The notes under the pieces were generated by a model. That model was not told the DNA's origin and searched no databases. It saw only the letters and a program-made list of their open reading frames with translations. The translations under genes were made by a program, and so were the position numbers. A stretch of 64,000 nucleotides of DNA from Ochrobactrum sp. RH2CCR150 (GTDB lineage: Bacteria > Pseudomonadota > Alphaproteobacteria > Rhizobiales > Rhizobiaceae): positions 31,013-95,012 of the forward strand of contig JACGXE010000017.1 in assembly GCA_014138095.1 (NCBI GenBank), given 5' to 3'. The first letter of the stretch is position 1; each line of letters opens with the position of its first letter. Shown here one piece after another: positions 54,418-64,000 of this stretch.

Positions 54418-55737
54418 TTGGCTTCATCTTTATCCGAACTGCTCCGACTTTTCGTCGATCACGGCGCAGATCGCATCTATGCGAAGAAGCTGGCTTCCAA
54501 TGATAATTCGAAGAACCAGATTTATCTCGGTGGCGGCTTCGGTGCGCTGAACATCATCCCGCACGGCGAAATCTACACAGACACGCGGCCAATGGCGGGA
54601 AGCAAGCAGGATCGTCCCAAAGCATCGGTTCGCTTTTTCTGGCTTGATGAGAACGGGCAGCATCTCGCGCCCAACGCGCAGCTAATCCTCTATCCTGATT
54701 ATCCGGAGGTGCGGATGTCAGGCTTCCTGCTCGGTTGTAAGCAGGCTCCGTCTGATCTTATGACGGTCAGGACTGAGGGGCGCATCCTTTTCTTCGGTAT
54801 CACCCGGCAGAATGATGTTCTCGGTTACGTCGTCGGGCCGGACCACGCCATCGCGAATGAAATCAATGCAGGCCAGTGGCAATCGGTGGGAGTGTTCCTC
54901 GAACTCCCGACTACCCCTGAAAGCAAGAGAAGCCCGAAAGAAATTCTCCTTGCCGAGTTGCGTCGCATCTACGAGCTGGAATGGATAATGTCGCAGAAGC
55001 TGGCCGCCGATGGGCGCAAGCTCCCCTATCTTGCCCAGAATGGCGGCGGATACACACTTGAAGCCGAGCTCGGCATAACGCCAAACGGTGTTTCCGAGCC
55101 TGACTTCATGGGGTGGGAAGTAAAGCAGTACGGCGTGAACAATTTCACGGCCTTCCTGCCAAAAACACCCGTCACGCTCATGACGCCTGAACCGACCGGC
55201 GGAATTTACAGAGATCACGGAGTTGCAGAGTTTCTGAGGTGCTTCGGCTATGCGGACAAGATGGGCAGGCCTGATCGTCTGAACTTTGGCGGCATCTACA
55301 CCTGTGCGAAGACCTATCATGCCGACACCGGCCTGAAAATCGTTGTCGATGGCTTTGATAACGCGAGCGGCACCATTACCAACATCGACGGGAGTATTGC
55401 CCTTATCAACAGCGATGACGACGTTGCGGCAAGCTGGTCTTTGAAAGGCATGATGGCACACTGGAACCGGAAGCATGCTCAAGCGGCGTATGTGCCATCC
55501 CTCTTCCGGACACCGCCGCCGGAATATTCTTATGGACCCCGCATTCATCTTTGTGAGCAGACCGACTTCCTGCTGTTTTTGAAGGGTTTCACGAGCGGCG
55601 TGGTCTACTACGATCCTGCCATCAAAATGGAGAAAGCGTCATCAACAGCACCTGCAATCAAACGCAGAAGTCAGTTCCGGATTCGGCACAAGGAAATTAA
55701 GCAGATGTATCACCGCAGCGAAGTCGTGCAGTTCTAA
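54418..55737 (+). CDS. MvaI/BcnI-family restriction endonuclease
   Basis: A 439-residue protein. The catalytic region GGYTLEAELGITPNGVSEPD then FMGWEVKQYG matches the MvaI/BcnI fold with Glu216, Asp229, Glu234-x-Lys236. MvaI and BcnI are monomeric nickases acting on CCWGG or CCSGG-type sites, so a similar recognition sequence is likely but untested. The protein is longer than MvaI because of an N-terminal region of about 180 residues. TTG start at 54418 follows AGGGGGGAATAA. It completes a type II R-M operon with the C5 methyltransferase and Vsr. Confidence 0.88.
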   Translation: MASSLSELLRLFVDHGADRIYAKKLASNDNSKNQIYLGGGFGALNIIPHGEIYTDTRPMAGSKQDRPKASVRFFWLDENGQHLAPNAQLILYPDYPEVRMSGFLLGCKQAPSDLMTVRTEGRILFFGITRQNDVLGYVVGPDHAIANEINAGQWQSVGVFLELPTTPESKRSPKEILLAELRRIYELEWIMSQKLAADGRKLPYLAQNGGGYTLEAELGITPNGVSEPDFMGWEVKQYGVNNFTAFLPKTPVTLMTPEPTGGIYRDHGVAEFLRCFGYADKMGRPDRLNFGGIYTCAKTYHADTGLKIVVDGFDNASGTITNIDGSIALINSDDDVAASWSLKGMMAHWNRKHAQAAYVPSLFRTPPPEYSYGPRIHLCEQTDFLLFLKGFTSGVVYYDPAIKMEKASSTAPAIKRRSQFRIRHKEIKQMYHRSEVVQF

Positions 55738-55815
55738 CAGCAGGATTACTACCACTTGGCATCCGCGGCGTCTGCCCAATGCATAGTTTCATAGAATACC
55801 GCATCATCCGGCCAG

Positions 55816-56421
55816 CTATAGAAACGTGGGATCGTTAAAGAAATGGCCCGGAGAGAAATGCTCCGGCTGAGATGCAATCTGCGCACTAGTATCAATAATT
55901 TCAACGACCGAGTAGCATGCGATTACGAAGGCCGAGCAGAAGAAGATTTTCTGTGAAAATTTATCGACAGTATTTGCTTTTATGTAGTTTTTCTCAATGA
56001 ACTCAAATTTGTTTGCGAAGTATTTATCGCTATTCCACTAAAATTTCACCGCGGCGACAGCGTCATAATATTTGGCATTTTCTATTGCATTTGATACGAA
56101 TTTGCTAAGCTTCCCTACCCGGTCTTTGCCGAAGCCAAGCTGACTCCTCAGGTCGGCTTCGGCCCTTGCTCCCGCCATAAATTCTTCTAGATATATTTTT
56201 TGCGTTCCCTGCGGGAAAATTCGGTCCGCGACCATGCCGTTTCCAAGAACAATCCGGGCATGACTATAAGGACTGCCGGTTACAACGGATATTCCTCTAG
56301 CAAATAAACTTGGGCTTTTGGCGCGGTACATTAGAATATCGCCACGCGGAAGATCTCCGAAGCTAAGAGCATGATCGTCCGAAACCGCCGGATGATCGGA
56401 TGGACGATTAAGTCCATTGGT
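55816..56421 (-). pseudogene. Decayed papain-like (YiiX/NlpC-type) hydrolase
   Basis: A frame of 97 codons (56331-56041) reads LPRGDILMYRAKSPSLFARG and SPYSHARIVLGNGMVADRIF. It stops at an amber codon (56038-56040). In the same frame translation would continue for 73 codons with FFCSAFVIACYSVVEIIDTS and ASQPEHFSPGHFFNDPTF, ending at 55816. The two parts together make a YiiX-type permuted papain-like enzyme: His in SHARI and the nucleophile Cys in FFCSAF. Upstream of the ATG the frame is open to 56421 without a start codon. So there is an internal stop and probably a lost 5' end. Confidence 0.65.
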
Positions 56422-56530
56422 TCAGCAATTATTATGATCCATAAGTGTTCTGCTCACCATTCAAAAGGCTCTTCACTTGGTCGCTCGCAAGATATAGGAT
56501 GCAAACAACCTTAAGATGTGATCGTATATT

Positions 56531-58038
56531 TTGAAAAAGAAATCCAAACAAGCGACGTATAGCAGCCGGGAATTTTTTCTTGACGACTTTCCTCGCACCC
56601 TATTCCCGCTTGATACCAACAAGATCCTCATCGAGCGTGGCGCGGCTGAGATCATCGCGTACACCGACGATCTCGTGAGTGGTAAAGGCTCATTCCTTCC
56701 GCAACGTCGGGTCTATGCCAATAAAGACGCATTACACCTGAGACGGACCGTAAAACTCGATGCCGTGGCAGAATTCTTTCTTTATGACCTAGTATACAGG
56801 AATAGGACGCGCTTCAGAAAACCACACGCAAAGAAGCGGCAGCACTTCGGCTACAGGTTCGAAGACGGCAAGCCAATCTCGCCCTCTCGAAGCTATTCAG
56901 ATTTCAAAGCTGCAGTTTGGACCGGCACCTTCGAGACTGAAGAATTCACGAGCTTTGACGTGTCAGCGTACTTCAACGGCGTGTACCATCATGACTTGCA
57001 CGCCTGGTTCGCCGCGCTGAGGCCCGAAGATCCCCAAGACACTATTGCCTTTGGCAAATTCTTTCGGGAGATCAATGCCGGCCGATCACTGGACTGCCTC
57101 CCTCAAGGCCTCTACCCCGCCAAGATGATCGGAAACGATTTCCTTCGTTTCATTGAAGAGTCCTCTATGATCCGTGCAGATCGCATCGTCCGGTTTATGG
57201 ACGATGTATATTTATTCGATAACGACGCACGGGTGTTGCAGTCAGACTTTGCTGAGGCGCAGCGCCTGCTAGGCCTAAAGGGTCTGTCGGTGAACGCGAG
57301 TAAGACGCGCACAGGCGGCGTGCCTTCGACGGACGAAGCAGACGAGCAGATTGGCCAACTTAAGAAGCGCCTCCTGAAAAGGAGACGCTACCTCATTCTT
57401 TCACATTACGAAGATCCATTTGATGATGACGTCGACTTAATTGACGATGAGGGCGTAGCGGAGCTTGATGATGATGAAATCGAGTTCATCTTATCCCTGC
57501 TAACCGCAGGAAACCTCTCCGAGGACGATGCCGAACTCATTCTTGTTGTTATGCGCGATCACGTCGATCAGATCGAAGAGCATCTAGGGCTTTTTGCGAG
57601 GGGATTTCCCATCTCGCCAAGAACCTCTATGGGCTTTGTACTGACGCGGAAGACAAGGACGCGGTGGCAGGAATCGTTCTGGAGATCGCCAGTGAGGGCG
57701 AGTACCTGAGCGAGTATAAACTTTTCTGGTTTGGTGTCATGCTCGATACTTATCTCATGAACACCAAAAACGCTCCGCTCATAATAAACGCGCTTTATAA
57801 TCACCCTTGCGCCACGGATATCACTAGGGCCAAGATATTAGAGATACAGGATCTGAGATTTGGTCTCCCGGAAATGCGGGAAGGCTTTCTCCGTGAAGGT
57901 CGCTCAGATTGGCTGGCATGGGCGTCTGCTGTGGGCTCTGTCGCGATGGACAAGCAGGCAAGAAACTATCTGCTCGACTACTTTAAAAATGGGTCCGCAA
58001 TGAATGAACTCATCGCGCGGATTCTGCAAAAGGACTAA
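56531..58038 (+). pseudogene. Defence-type reverse transcriptase, frameshifted near its 3' end
   Basis: The first frame (TTG 56531 to 57709, 392 aa) holds a full RT domain. Asp143 is in SFDVSAYFNGVYHHDL, GRSLDCLPQGLYP is at 184-196, and the catalytic box is FMDDVYLF with Asp224 and Asp225. It then leaves the true frame: the natural C-terminus continues in another frame as HLAKNLYGLCTDAEDKD, EIASEGEYLSEYKLFWFG and so on to 58038. A single missing base at the CCC of 57608-57610 explains it; corrected length is about 502 aa. The C-terminal half is helical with no other known domain. It resembles unknown-group RTs of antiphage systems (possibly Drt5-like from memory). No retron-type RNA was seen upstream. 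Confidence 0.8.
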
Positions 58039-58056
58039 AGACGTATTGGGGGAACT

Positions 58057-60090
58057 TTGACTAAAAATTATGCGCTTGTCGCATTCTGTATCGGGATGAT
58101 TGCGCTTCTGGGGCTTGTATGGTTTCACACCGGCTCTTTCGTTCCTCCGTCCGGCGGCGATTCCATCTGGTTTCACGCCGGCCTGTTCACTTTGTTCGTT
58201 GGCAGGTTCATCACTGAGTACCGCTTTACGAAGCCAAACGATGTCCTGCTTAATTGCTTAACTGTGTTCGTTGCGACATCAACCCTCTCTAGTCCTCCCC
58301 TCGCCATTTGGTGGGAGATATTGCGTTGGGGCTCAATACTTCTGGCAGGCACGGCGGTTGCGTTGTCATGGGACCGTGGAGCGGATCTTCGCCGTGAAAA
58401 GCGGCCGTGGCGTTCGTTTTTCTATCAGATTGCCATTGGTCTTGGCCGGGCTGACGTCCTGTTCTCGATTGTGTTTGTGCTAGCGTTGCTCAGCTATTTC
58501 GAGCTGGGAACCACGAATACGACTGTCTTTGTAGTGGCATGGGGACTGATCCTCCTAGTTTCAAACATCAATCTACCTGCTATCGGAAAAGTTATCCGCC
58601 GCAGCCGCGATTATCCGGACCGGAAAATCATTGGCGTAGCGCACTCCTTTAACGCGCCTTCGATCGTTTTCTGCACGCATACGGCTGAGGCCAAGCCAAA
58701 ACTACATGAACTTGTCGGCTTTTGCCAAAGTAGTGTGGGAGCGTGTCACTGCGTTGGGATCGTTATTGGCGAACGCTCATCTGCGAACGAAACAAGGATT
58801 GCGGTTGCCTTGATTGAGATGTCGATCTCAGAGTCCCAGCTTAACGAAAACTCTCTGCTCGTGACGATGAGTACCGAAGAACTATCTCTTTACGAACCCG
58901 CGATTGATGATGAGGAGCTTCAGCGACTTGCGAAAGTCATCGGTACTGTTTCTAAGGGTTCCGGAATTGCGCAGCTAAAATTCGAGCTGTTCGGCTCGCC
59001 ATCGGTTCGTGCCGGGTCAATGTTACAAGTCGGCGAACAGTCCAAGCCGGTGTTTTACCAAGTCTTCGATGGGATAATAAGTGAGGAAAAAACATTAAGC
59101 GAGAGCTCACGCGCCTTCGTTGAGGGAGATGCCGAACAGATCGGGAGATGGGATAATGCAAGGGGCGGCTTCGAAAGCCATGACTGGGTTGCTCGCGAAC
59201 GTGCGCCCGTTTTTCTTGTAGATGAGGAAACTGCCGGACCAGAATATGTCCTTAAGGGCAGCGAGGCGACTATCGGTACGATCCCCCAGGCCACTTACCC
59301 TGTGAATGTTGATGTCCACGATTTCGTGCTCTACCATTCGGCTATTCTCGGCGTGACGGGTGCCGGAAAGTCCTTTCTGACCTTCGCGATGATCGAAGAG
59401 TGCTGCGCAAAAGGCATTAAGGTAGTCTGCGTGGATCCCACTGGCGACTATCAAAGATATCTGCATCACGCAGTAATACTTGCTGATAAAGCGGCGATAA
59501 AAGCGTTTCTGCAGTCACCCGATCACATGATCGGTATCGTCGAAACTTCATCTGGCCAGGTAGCGGCGGTTGACCTAGCGCATACAACGGCGCAAGTCTG
59601 CCTTACCTGGTGCAAAGAGACAAGATCACCAGAACAAGTTCTTACTCCCGTTCCCCGAGTCATGATTGTGCTGGAAGAAGCGCATCTCCTCGTGCCCGAG
59701 TGGAACTTCAATCCGCAACAAAATCTACAGGCATCTGTAAATAAAACTGCACAGATTGTCTTGCAGGCTCGCAAGTATGGCCTTGGCTTTCTCATCGTCT
59801 CTCAACGAACCGCCAATGTTACCAAAAGCGTTCTGAACCAATGCAACACCATTGTGTCGTTTCAGGCATTCGACGAAACAGGCTTTGATTTTCTGCGAAA
59901 CTACATGGGACCGTACCATGTACGCGCCTTGCCAAATCTTAAGCCACGGCATTGCCTACTTGTAGGCAAGGCCTCTCGTTCGCGAAGGCCCCTTATGGTC
60001 CATCTGAGTGAACAGGTTCGCACGATAAGGAATGAGCCGGCAGCGGCTATGGTTGTCCCACCTCCGGAAAATACTGGCGAGGCGGCCTGA
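58057..60090 (+). CDS. Membrane-anchored HerA/DUF87-type ATPase
   Basis: A 677-residue protein with about five transmembrane helices in its first 175 residues, then a soluble region and a HerA-type P-loop ATPase. Walker A GVTGAGKSFLTF is near residue 432 and Walker B VMIVLEEAHLLVPEW near 537, followed by GLGFLIVSQRTANVTKSVLN, all typical of HerA/FtsK-like DNA pumps. HerA proteins in bacteria often pair with a nuclease in defence systems, though most lack a membrane region. TTG at 58057 follows GGGGGA. It starts 18 bases after the RT coding region and overlaps the CoiA-like start. Confidence 0.87.
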   Translation: MTKNYALVAFCIGMIALLGLVWFHTGSFVPPSGGDSIWFHAGLFTLFVGRFITEYRFTKPNDVLLNCLTVFVATSTLSSPPLAIWWEILRWGSILLAGTAVALSWDRGADLRREKRPWRSFFYQIAIGLGRADVLFSIVFVLALLSYFELGTTNTTVFVVAWGLILLVSNINLPAIGKVIRRSRDYPDRKIIGVAHSFNAPSIVFCTHTAEAKPKLHELVGFCQSSVGACHCVGIVIGERSSANETRIAVALIEMSISESQLNENSLLVTMSTEELSLYEPAIDDEELQRLAKVIGTVSKGSGIAQLKFELFGSPSVRAGSMLQVGEQSKPVFYQVFDGIISEEKTLSESSRAFVEGDAEQIGRWDNARGGFESHDWVARERAPVFLVDEETAGPEYVLKGSEATIGTIPQATYPVNVDVHDFVLYHSAILGVTGAGKSFLTFAMIEECCAKGIKVVCVDPTGDYQRYLHHAVILADKAAIKAFLQSPDHMIGIVETSSGQVAAVDLAHTTAQVCLTWCKETRSPEQVLTPVPRVMIVLEEAHLLVPEWNFNPQQNLQASVNKTAQIVLQARKYGLGFLIVSQRTANVTKSVLNQCNTIVSFQAFDETGFDFLRNYMGPYHVRALPNLKPRHCLLVGKASRSRRPLMVHLSEQVRTIRNEPAAAMVVPPPENTGEAA

Positions 60091-60773
60091 TGCTTCTCGC
60101 TTGGACTGGCGCTCAAAAACGTCGCCCCCTCATAAAGGGCGAATGGACAATCTGCAGGGACTGCGGCGGTGAACTTATCGCAGTTTTACCAATCCAGAAC
60201 GTCGCGCACTGGCGCCATAAGCAGGGCGATTGTGATCCCTGGAGTGAACCCGAAGGAGAATGGCATCTGCGCTGGAAGTCTTTTTTCAGCCTAGATGAAT
60301 GTGAGGTTACGCTTTCGGATGATCACACTGGTGAAAGGCACCGTGCTGACATTCTATGCAACGGACACCATTATCGTACCATCGTTGAGTTACAACATTC
60401 TTCCATATCGGAAGAGGAACGCGGGGCAAGAGAGACATTTTATGGTCGAAAACACCGTATGTTCTGGCTGCTCGATCTTGCGGACGAAAGCTCTTTTCGC
60501 GAGATCAATTTTGGAATGTCACTGGATTTCAAGAGCAGACCGGTTGAATGCAGCGGGAGGCAATTTCACATAATGCGCTGGGTGGGCCGCAGCAGCCAGT
60601 GGATTGAGAAGTGGAAGCGCTCCGGTGAGCACGTTTTCCTAAGCTACCGGAATACGGTAATGTATCTGGCAACTAGCAGATCCTGCAGTTCGATAATGCC
60701 GATGATGAAAAAGGGCGAGTTCGCGGTCTCCCTACTCTCAGAACAACAATTCCTCGCTGCGGTCCGAGCTTAG
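60090..60773 (+). CDS. CoiA-like nuclease-family protein
   Basis: A 227-residue protein of the competence CoiA-like group. An N-terminal zinc-ribbon-like part (Cys22, Cys25 in ICRDCGG) leads to HWRHK and EPEGEWHLRWKSFF. The nuclease core is then seen as HRADILC with Asp87 and IVELQHSSISEEE with Glu100 and Gln102, a PD-(D/E)xK-type pattern. The start overlaps the HerA stop (TGATG). A HerA ATPase with a PD-(D/E)xK nuclease is a common functional pair, so a joint DNA-cutting machine is plausible. Confidence 0.82.
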   Translation: MLLAWTGAQKRRPLIKGEWTICRDCGGELIAVLPIQNVAHWRHKQGDCDPWSEPEGEWHLRWKSFFSLDECEVTLSDDHTGERHRADILCNGHHYRTIVELQHSSISEEERGARETFYGRKHRMFWLLDLADESSFREINFGMSLDFKSRPVECSGRQFHIMRWVGRSSQWIEKWKRSGEHVFLSYRNTVMYLATSRSCSSIMPMMKKGEFAVSLLSEQQFLAAVRA

Positions 60774-61204
60774 CACATCTCCTAACCCTTTGTTCGACCC
60801 CGCCGGAGGCAAGAGAACATTTCTTCGTCCGGAACAGCTATTCGCTGATCGACCTTAAAGCGTCGACTTCTGGCCCCAAAGCCTTCCGGCGTCGCTGGCG
60901 ACGCGGGCCAGACGTTTCACTGAGGTCGATAGAATGGTCTGGAACGGAACTAAGGAGAGTTGAAACGCTGGTCTCCAAAGATGGCATATTTGCATCACGG
61001 GTGGCCAACAGCAAAAATTTGGGATTTCGATCGGCCAATTTATATCTGCCGTTCAACTACCCTCTCCCGGCCTCTGAGTGACCTATCCCTTTCGTACGCC
61101 AAGGCATCCTATTCACCGCACGGAGAGCCGTGCGCTCTTCCCGACCATGGCATTCCACGCTTCCATATCCCCTGCCCCTTCTGGGCACAGGATTGTCGTA
61201 GACG
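60774..61204. other. Gene-poor region after the RT-HerA-CoiA operon
   Basis: About 430 bases without a gene I can support. A minus-strand frame at 60838-61056 (72 codons) has no recognisable features. The sequence becomes richer in GC again towards 61200, where the backbone of the element resumes. Confidence 0.4.
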
Positions 61205-61420
61205 ATGGCGCTTAAACGGGACAGGATCAGCATCGAGGTTATATCGCCCTCGACCGGACTGGAAACGGACCGGAACGATCCTGTACGTGCCGATGCAGCG
61301 GTCCGATCCCTCGCCAGGTTGATCGGCCGCCAGATCGCCCGCGAGCAGTTCGAGCGCAAGATCGCGATGGAACGAAAGGTGCAGAAACAGCATCACACCA
61401 AAACTCTCCCCTCGCCCTGA
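61205..61420 (+). CDS. Small charged helical protein near the recombinase
   Basis: A 71-residue protein, MALKRDRISIEVISPSTGLE followed by a helix rich in Arg, Glu and Lys (RSLARLIGRQIAREQFERKI). Small proteins of this style recur next to large serine recombinases of rhizobial elements as I recall, and the sequence looks genuinely coding. It could be a recombination directionality factor or regulator, but there is no direct evidence. Confidence 0.6.
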   Translation: MALKRDRISIEVISPSTGLETDRNDPVRADAAVRSLARLIGRQIAREQFERKIAMERKVQKQHHTKTLPSP

Positions 61421-61483
61421 TGATCTAATAGCCGACCTCGCCGTGCACACGACATTTGCGCGAGTTTCACCCGGTGCGGGCTT

Positions 61484-61499
61484 CCCGTTTCGGGTTTTT
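61484..61499 (+). terminator. Short hairpin with T tract after the small gene
   Basis: CCCG-TTT-CGGG followed by TTTTT. The stem has only four strong pairs, but the run of T at the right place, between the small gene and the higBA promoter, suits a transcription terminator. Confidence 0.4.
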
Positions 61500-61510
61500 G
61501 CAACCTTCCC

Positions 61511-61539
61511 TTGAGACCGTTTTGGTCCCATGCTATAGG
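61511..61539 (+). promoter_or_regulatory. higBA promoter with internal dyad
   Basis: TTGAGA (61511-61516), 17 bases, TATAGG (61534-61539). Between them GACC-GTTTT-GGTC (61515-61527) is a dyad that could be bound by HigA for autorepression. Transcription would begin about seven bases after the -10 box, at or next to the higB ATG at 61546, so the mRNA is probably leaderless. Confidence 0.55.
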
Positions 61540-61545
61540 TTACAG

Positions 61546-61869
61546 ATGAGGATTATTGCCCGCCGTACTTTGCGCGAATTTGTCGAAAGCCTCGCGGGGC
61601 AGAAAGAGCAGCCGGCCGTAAAGGCCGCGCTCGATGCCTGGTTCGACGAAGTCAGCAAGGCGGAGTGGGCGAGCACCGCCGATGTGAAGCGACTTTATGC
61701 GACGGCGAGCCTCGTCAGCGCCGAGCGGATCGTCTTCAACATCAAGGGCAATGACTTTCGCCTCATCGTGTCGGCGGACTTCGAGAAGGGTATCGTCTGG
61801 ATCAAGTGGCTCGGCACGCACAAGGCTTACGACAGGATCGACGTGAAGGAGACCGACCATGGCAACTGA
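61546..61869 (+). CDS. higB: HigB-type toxin (mRNA interferase)
   Basis: A 107-residue RelE/HigB-superfamily toxin, MRIIARRTLREFVESLAGQK at the start and RIVFNIKGNDFRLIVSADFE in the core, ending with KWLGTHKAYDRIDVKE, which is a typical HigB tail. HigB cleaves translated mRNAs at the ribosome. The open frame extends upstream to 61456, but the ATG at 61546 starts the domain and sits next to the promoter. The toxin-first order is the hallmark of higBA. The pair probably stabilises the element. Confidence 0.88.
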   Translation: MRIIARRTLREFVESLAGQKEQPAVKAALDAWFDEVSKAEWASTADVKRLYATASLVSAERIVFNIKGNDFRLIVSADFEKGIVWIKWLGTHKAYDRIDVKETDHGN

Positions 61870-62239
61870 TCTGAAACCGATCCGCACGGAATCGGATTAC
61901 GATGAAGCGTTAGCCGATGTCGAACGGCTATGGGGCGCCAAGAGCGGCACACCAGAAGGCGACCGCTTGGATGTCTTGGCAACGCTGATCGACGTCTATG
62001 AGGCGAAGCACTATCCTATAGATCCGCCTGATCCGATAGAGGCGATCCGCTTCCGCATGGAGCAACAGGGATTGACCCGCAAAGATCTGGAGCCGATGAT
62101 CGGCCCCCGCAATCGGGTTGCAGACGTGCTCAACCGCAAGCGCAGCCTATCGATCGACATGATCCGGCAATTGCATATCCGCCTCGGCATCTCGGCCGAG
62201 GTGCTAATCCGGCCAAGCCGGATGGATAAAGTAGCTTAG
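61859..62239 (+). CDS. higA: HigA-type antitoxin with HTH domain
   Basis: A 126-residue protein with a Xre-type helix-turn-helix in its C-terminal half (IEAIRFRMEQQGLTRKDLEP, MIGPRNRVADVLNRKRSLSI). The N-terminal half (TESDYDEALADVERLWGAKS) binds toxin in this family. Its start overlaps higB by 11 bases. It is expected to repress the higBA promoter alone or with HigB. Confidence 0.9.
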   Translation: MATDLKPIRTESDYDEALADVERLWGAKSGTPEGDRLDVLATLIDVYEAKHYPIDPPDPIEAIRFRMEQQGLTRKDLEPMIGPRNRVADVLNRKRSLSIDMIRQLHIRLGISAEVLIRPSRMDKVA

Positions 62240-62251
62240 GAGAGACCGCTG

Positions 62252-63982
<1,731 letters not shown>

Positions 63983-64000
63983 CCAGGGTGTGTTTTTTTA

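Noticed and set aside
54718..55548. 276-codon minus-strand frame within the MvaI/BcnI-like gene
   Set aside because: Shadow of a gene with intact catalytic residues on the plus strand.
56332..56530. Possible retron msr-msd RNA upstream of the reverse transcriptase
   Set aside because: No pair of inverted repeats with a priming guanosine or msr/msd-like fold; the RT also looks unlike retron RTs.

Overview
The window is a GC-rich stretch of an alphaproteobacterial genome, most likely Rhizobiales (Brucella/Ochrobactrum or Agrobacterium-like). The indicators are a bioBFDAZ operon with BioR-type boxes, a Trb-type conjugation module of the kind found in rhizobial integrative elements, and an initiator tRNA at the right edge. 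Most or all of it reads as one integrative and conjugative element (ICE). Its right end lies at tRNA-fMet (minus strand, 63906-63982), next to a large serine recombinase whose last codons run antisense into the tRNA.

Layout. 1-14.1 kb: the conjugation module, on the minus strand in the order traG, copG, trbB, C, D, E, J, K-alt, L, F, G, I, DUF2274. It is interrupted between copG and trbB by an NmrA/HxlR pair. 14.3-34.6 kb: metabolic cargo inserted between traG and the relaxase. It holds an IS110-family transposase remnant, bioB-F-D-A-Z with a BioR-like GntR regulator, and two regulated clusters containing paralogous FAD monooxygenases. One cluster centres on a LysR gene flanked by a perfect 44-bp inverted repeat. 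The other is controlled by a TetR protein with three matching operators and includes an SSS-family transporter. 35.2-43.5 kb: the DNA-processing and maintenance module: relaxase, candidate oriT, lytic transglycosylase, DUF736, TraF peptidase, DUF2840, RHH protein, ParA, replication initiator with internal iterons, excisionase-like protein, a hairpin-rich leader, and a DUF6499/DUF2285 gene split by a frameshift.

43.9-60.8 kb: a defence island. On the minus strand is a tightly overlapping operon of a UvrD-like helicase, DrmA, DrmB and a NERD-domain helicase. This is a DISARM core without the usual DrmC, DrmD or DrmE. Divergent from it is a C5-methyltransferase with a fused HTH, a Vsr endonuclease and an MvaI/BcnI-family endonuclease. 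After a decayed papain-like gene comes an operon of a defence-type reverse transcriptase (with a frameshift), a membrane-anchored HerA/DUF87 ATPase and a CoiA-like nuclease. 61.2-64 kb: a small conserved protein, a HigBA toxin-antitoxin pair, the serine recombinase and tRNA-fMet.

The strongest candidates for undescribed systems are the UvrD-DrmA-DrmB-NERD operon and the RT-HerA-CoiA operon. Also notable are the structured leader at 42182-42400, the duplicated promoter/operator around the LysR gene, iterons embedded in repA, and the recombinase/tRNA overlap. All function calls come from reading motifs and recalled families; no database search was run.
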